A stretch of DNA of 64,000 bases, from the NCBI GenBank assembly GCA_947247005.1, contig OX365955.1, forward strand, positions 31,909,822-31,973,821, read 5' to 3'. Positions within the stretch are counted from its first letter, which is position 1, and each line of letters begins with the position of its first letter. The notes beneath the pieces were generated by a model that did not search any database, was not told where the DNA came from, and saw nothing but the letters and a program-made list of their open reading frames with translations. This DNA comes from Spisula solida (Eukaryota; Mollusca; Bivalvia; Venerida; Mactridae). This document shows, in pieces, positions 60,889 to 64,000 of the stretch. The translations under genes were made by a program, and so were the position numbers.

Positions 60889-61145
60889 TTAGAATATAAC
60901 CTACATTATGAGCCAATGAAAACGCCGCATTTTCGCGGTTAAATGAAAATTTAATCATTAAAATCACAGACTTGACGTCATGCGTTGGCGCTAATTTCTA
61001 TCTGCCAATCAGAATGCAGAATGTTATATTCTAAGTTAGTTAGAACATATTAAGTAAATTTTAATGACTAAAAAGGCCTCGCTTCGCTTCGCTCGCTCCG
61101 ACCTTTTTAATCATTAAAATTTACTTAATATGTTCTAACTATAAC
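60889..61145 (+). mobile_element. Composite hairpin MITE, second copy, 257 bp
   Basis: About 95% identical by eye to 41079-41343 and in the same orientation. The main difference is a missing 8 bp near 60965. Flanking sequences of the two copies differ, which supports the boundaries. Confidence 0.85.
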
Positions 61146-61483
61146 ATCTATTTGTGCATCGATAAATAAAATACTATATTCATAAAAGATAAACGCGGCA
61201 GAGTAAAATCAGGTAGTGATGTTTGCTTTGACGATACGGATGGAAAAGCAAAACAAACTTATTCGGTACGTATGTCGCTATATTATATGCACAAACTAGT
61301 GAAAACAGTTTTAACAAAATTAATGAAGTTTCGATTCTTAGTTGGCATGGCTAAGATAAAATAGGATGTACTTCATCTCATAAAGTAGCCACACACGTAT
61401 GGCGTATCTAAAGCAAAACACGTCCGTACACAATACGTTATAACATGGAACTTTTACAACCAAAATGCAATTCAACATTTATA

Positions 61484-62738
61484 CGAGAGGTGGCCCACTT
61501 GTATTTGAACAGAGTTGAATGTCCGATATTTTTATGCTGACACGCTATAACCGAAATGTCTCTATTTAGCCGAATATATAATTGTGTCGAGTAACATATA
61601 CGTATATGTACACTCACGGTTTTTAAATTTGCAATTAAGTTAGAACCCAAATCATCAATTTTGTAGGGGCAGAGTGTGTTATTATTAATCGTCTGTAATC
61701 CACGCTGCAACATCCTTAAAATGCAGGATTGTTAGACTTCGGCATTTACTTTTCTGATGTAATGTAGAAATCTACATGGAATTCGTGTTCACAAGATACC
61801 GAATTGTGTGATTGTGGTTGAGTTTGAAGCCGAGTCTTGACCAAAACACCAATTTCCAGGCATGTCGTTAGGAAAGAGATAAGGCAAACATTTTGGGGCA
61901 AACATTTTGGGTCAAAATGTTTTTGAACGGTCGGAGCATAGTACTGAACGTTCACTTTTCCCTTTGTAGAATAAATATCAGTTCCATTTTATAAGCATAA
62001 TTACAACCAACAGCAACTGTCATGCTAACGGCTGCAAACCCATGTTGCTTAACGAATGTTAACTGCTTGGTAGTCTCGTAGACATTTCTCAAATAGCAGT
62101 CTGTTTTTACCATAAATATCTCAATGATAAAGCTATAGTTTGCGAAATTACCGATCCGCTGAAGCATATTAGGGAATTAAAGAGGAGTTTCTCCCTTATA
62201 TTATTTTGGTATTGCATTGGACAACACCGACCTTTTTGGGGAGTTTGGCATTCACCATTTTAGGATGATTGATTTATTTGATTGATAGTTCTGATGGATA
62301 CATCTACCTTCATTGATTGCCCCTTTTGGTTATTAAATCTGTCCTAAATATCATATAACCTATCGGTACGAATATTGAAGGAATCGTCATTGTTTGACAT
62401 TTTAAAATATTTTAACTAAAGAGAGCAACAGAATGTCACCCTTCTGGTGACGAAAATACTGATAGCCTTCACAGAAGCGGTATATCCATGCTCTATCAAC
62501 AGCTTCTTGGTGCTTCTTTGGGAGTGTTTGGACTTCAAAAAGCCAAACGCCATACCCTCTACAGAATTGTTGATTTCGGTTTCAACAATAATTGCAAACG
62601 AACACAACAGTAAGTGCATATGTTACTGGTACAGATGCATTCATATAAGGGGTTCAAAATAATTATTTTATTTATATCGGGTTAGCATTAACATTTCGGT
62701 GTTTCAACTTTGTTCAACTATTAGTGGCACACCTCTCG
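61484..62738 (-). mobile_element. Decayed mariner-type element, 1255 bp
   Basis: Ends start CGAGAGGTGGCCCACTTGTA on the left and the complement of CGAGAGGTGTGCCACTAATA on the right; the 40-bp inverted repeats have about nine mismatches. The left flank is TA, the right TG. Its length is close to the 1.3 kb usual for mariner elements. Confidence 0.75.
61746..62620 (-). pseudogene. Broken Tc1/mariner transposase
   Basis: On the minus strand, one frame (62167-61952) ends MTVAVGCNYAYKMELIFI, and the overlapping frame (61955-61746) continues NVQYYAPTVQKHFDPKC. Joined by position only, this matches the order of the core region (a V..G..S..GKTEL.F stretch, then KVNAQYY) in this transposase family. 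An upstream minus-strand frame (62619-62416) would be the N-terminal part. Frameshifts and stops interrupt it, and the catalytic DD(E/D) triad cannot be followed. Confidence 0.5.
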
Positions 62739-63330
62739 TGTAGTTCAAATTACAAATACTCGTAATTATGCGCATGCACGTTGAAACCTTGACGAAGATG
62801 TTAGAGACGGACGTAGGTGCAGCACATCCTATTGCTGTTATACAAGTATATTTTTCTCTGAGTGGATTCCAAATGGTGTCACTTGTTTGAGAGAGAACCA
62901 ACAACCCAGAACTGACGGAACTAGTTGAATAATATATGTCACGTTTCCCTTTCCATCAAGTTTTCAGTGTAACACGATAAAACCAGCTTTGTCTTCTCAA
63001 TCACCCAGAAGGCATCGCTCAGAATGGTGACATGAGTAGCGTTGTAGGCGAAAAATCATGCTATTTGTCTATTATTTTTCAAGGGAAGAAAACAAATTCT
63101 TGGAAGTGTGAATGACGTGAACAGTTTATTGAAGTATTGTCATACACTTGGAGGCACTTATAACCATGTATTTACTCAAATGTAACTATCTCAGGATGTA
63201 TTGGGTATACAAATGCACATGTATTTTGTTGAAATTGGCAACAGATGTAGTTATAATATTTTATTATATTTCATTAAATATGTAGGCAGTGGAAATTATT
63301 ATTACAATACAATGTCGGCTATTTCTAGAA
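62739..63330. other. No recognisable feature
   Basis: AT-rich, with short frames only. Confidence 0.4.
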
Positions 63331-63344
63331 TACATATGGTGTAT

Positions 63345-63785
63345 TCACGTTAACACAGTGGTAACGCACAGGGCTGTCAATCCAGAGGTCGTGGGTTCAA
63401 GCCCTGGCACCGGAACTTGACATTTCTGAAATATTTATAATATTTCCCGCTATATCTGGCCGTGTGGTCTGCAAAGTATCTGGAAGTGCCAGGAAGCTGT
63501 GTATCGGTGCTATACACCGGGCACGTTAAAGAACCAGGCTGTCTATTCGAAATAAGAGCTAGGCGCACTTCTGCAGCGCCGGACATGCCTGTATCTAATG
63601 TCTCTCTCTCCCTTCAGGGGCTTTCTCTCAGTATGTCCCTTTGGTCCGATCATGCTGTATCTGCACTGGTAGAGGATGCACCTGCGCCCTTGTGGCTGCA
63701 CAACACAATAATGTAAAGTGCCTTGGAACGGGCGTTCGCATGAAAAAGGGCGCTATATAAATCTGGTATATTTATTTTTATTTAA
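63345..63785 (+). mobile_element. tRNA-derived SINE, apparently full length
   Basis: The head (about 63350-63417) has an A box (TTAACACAGTGGTAACGC), an anticodon-like GGCTGTCAATCC, and a B box (GGGTTCAAGCC), closest to a tRNA-Asp layout. The body includes GCTATACACCGGGCACGTTA. The 3' tail reads GGGCGCTATATAAATCTGGT followed by an AT-rich run. Its tail matches the fragment at 50709-50765. An 84-codon frame (63462-63716) crosses the body and is not a gene. Internal polymerase III promoter boxes look intact. Confidence 0.8.
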
Positions 63786-64000
63786 CTGATAAGATGCTTT
63801 GGTCAGTAAATGTTATACTAGTATTATACTAGACTAAGTATTCATTGAATACGTTCTTAACATTTAACCTACATGTACGTAATGACAGTCATTTGGTAAC
63901 ATGATATTGGTTAGTTGCCTAGTGACGTGATCAAGAGGGATGTGAGGAGTAAGAATTCGGCATGATATCATCAATATCTTTGACCACGTCTCGTGACAAC

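Noticed and set aside
63345..63420. True tRNA-Asp gene
   Set aside because: The acceptor arms do not pair and the unit continues into a SINE body and AT-rich tail.

Overview
The window looks like nuclear DNA of a marine invertebrate, most probably a mollusc and perhaps a bivalve. It is AT-rich (roughly one third G+C by eye), has no open reading frame longer than about 155 codons, and is full of decayed DNA transposons, tRNA-derived SINEs and tandem repeats. One repeat at 45.37-45.63 kb resembles a family I know from mollusc genomes. I find no host protein-coding gene, rRNA gene, true tRNA gene, CRISPR array or bacterial-type operon. It reads as intergenic or intronic sequence shaped by transposition and local duplication.

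Layout. 0-5 kb holds a long Tc1/mariner-type element with a broken transposase (416-3377), a short inverted-repeat element and a second TA-flanked element (4059-5063). 5-17.9 kb is mostly featureless AT-rich DNA. It contains a 383-bp Tc1-like element (10841-11223), a 311-bp CGTACG-rich MITE (13921-14231) and a hammerhead-ribozyme motif on the minus strand (15054-15101) of the kind carried by Penelope-like retroelements.

17.98-40.94 kb is the dominant structure: two diverged head-to-tail copies, A (17976-29861) and B (29862-40935), of a segment 11-12 kb long. Each copy works as an outgroup for the other. Comparing them shows insertions private to one copy, a 27-bp minisatellite that grew from one unit to six, a 51-bp satellite with different copy numbers, a small inversion, and a perfect hairpin present only in B.

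41-44 kb has a hairpin MITE, another decayed mariner copy split by about 2.2 kb, a 503-bp MITE filled with TTTCATGAAA-like palindromes, and four 79-bp tandem units. 45-54 kb holds the mollusc-type repeat, a pogo-like MITE, a tandem duplication with a mariner-like element inserted in one copy, a cluster of SINE pieces, and a 925-bp element with perfect 29-bp terminal repeats. 54-64 kb contains tRNA-like fragments, an inverted copy of a 1.5-kb repeat also present in copy B, a second copy of the hairpin MITE, a 1.25-kb decayed mariner with transposase remnants on the minus strand, and a full-looking tRNA-derived SINE at the right end.

No genes act together here. The biology on view is transposable-element life history: autonomous elements decaying, non-autonomous derivatives, SINEs sharing 3' tails, a ribozyme-bearing retroelement fragment, and tandem duplication that preserves before-and-after snapshots. 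All homology statements come from reading by eye; no alignment or database search was run.
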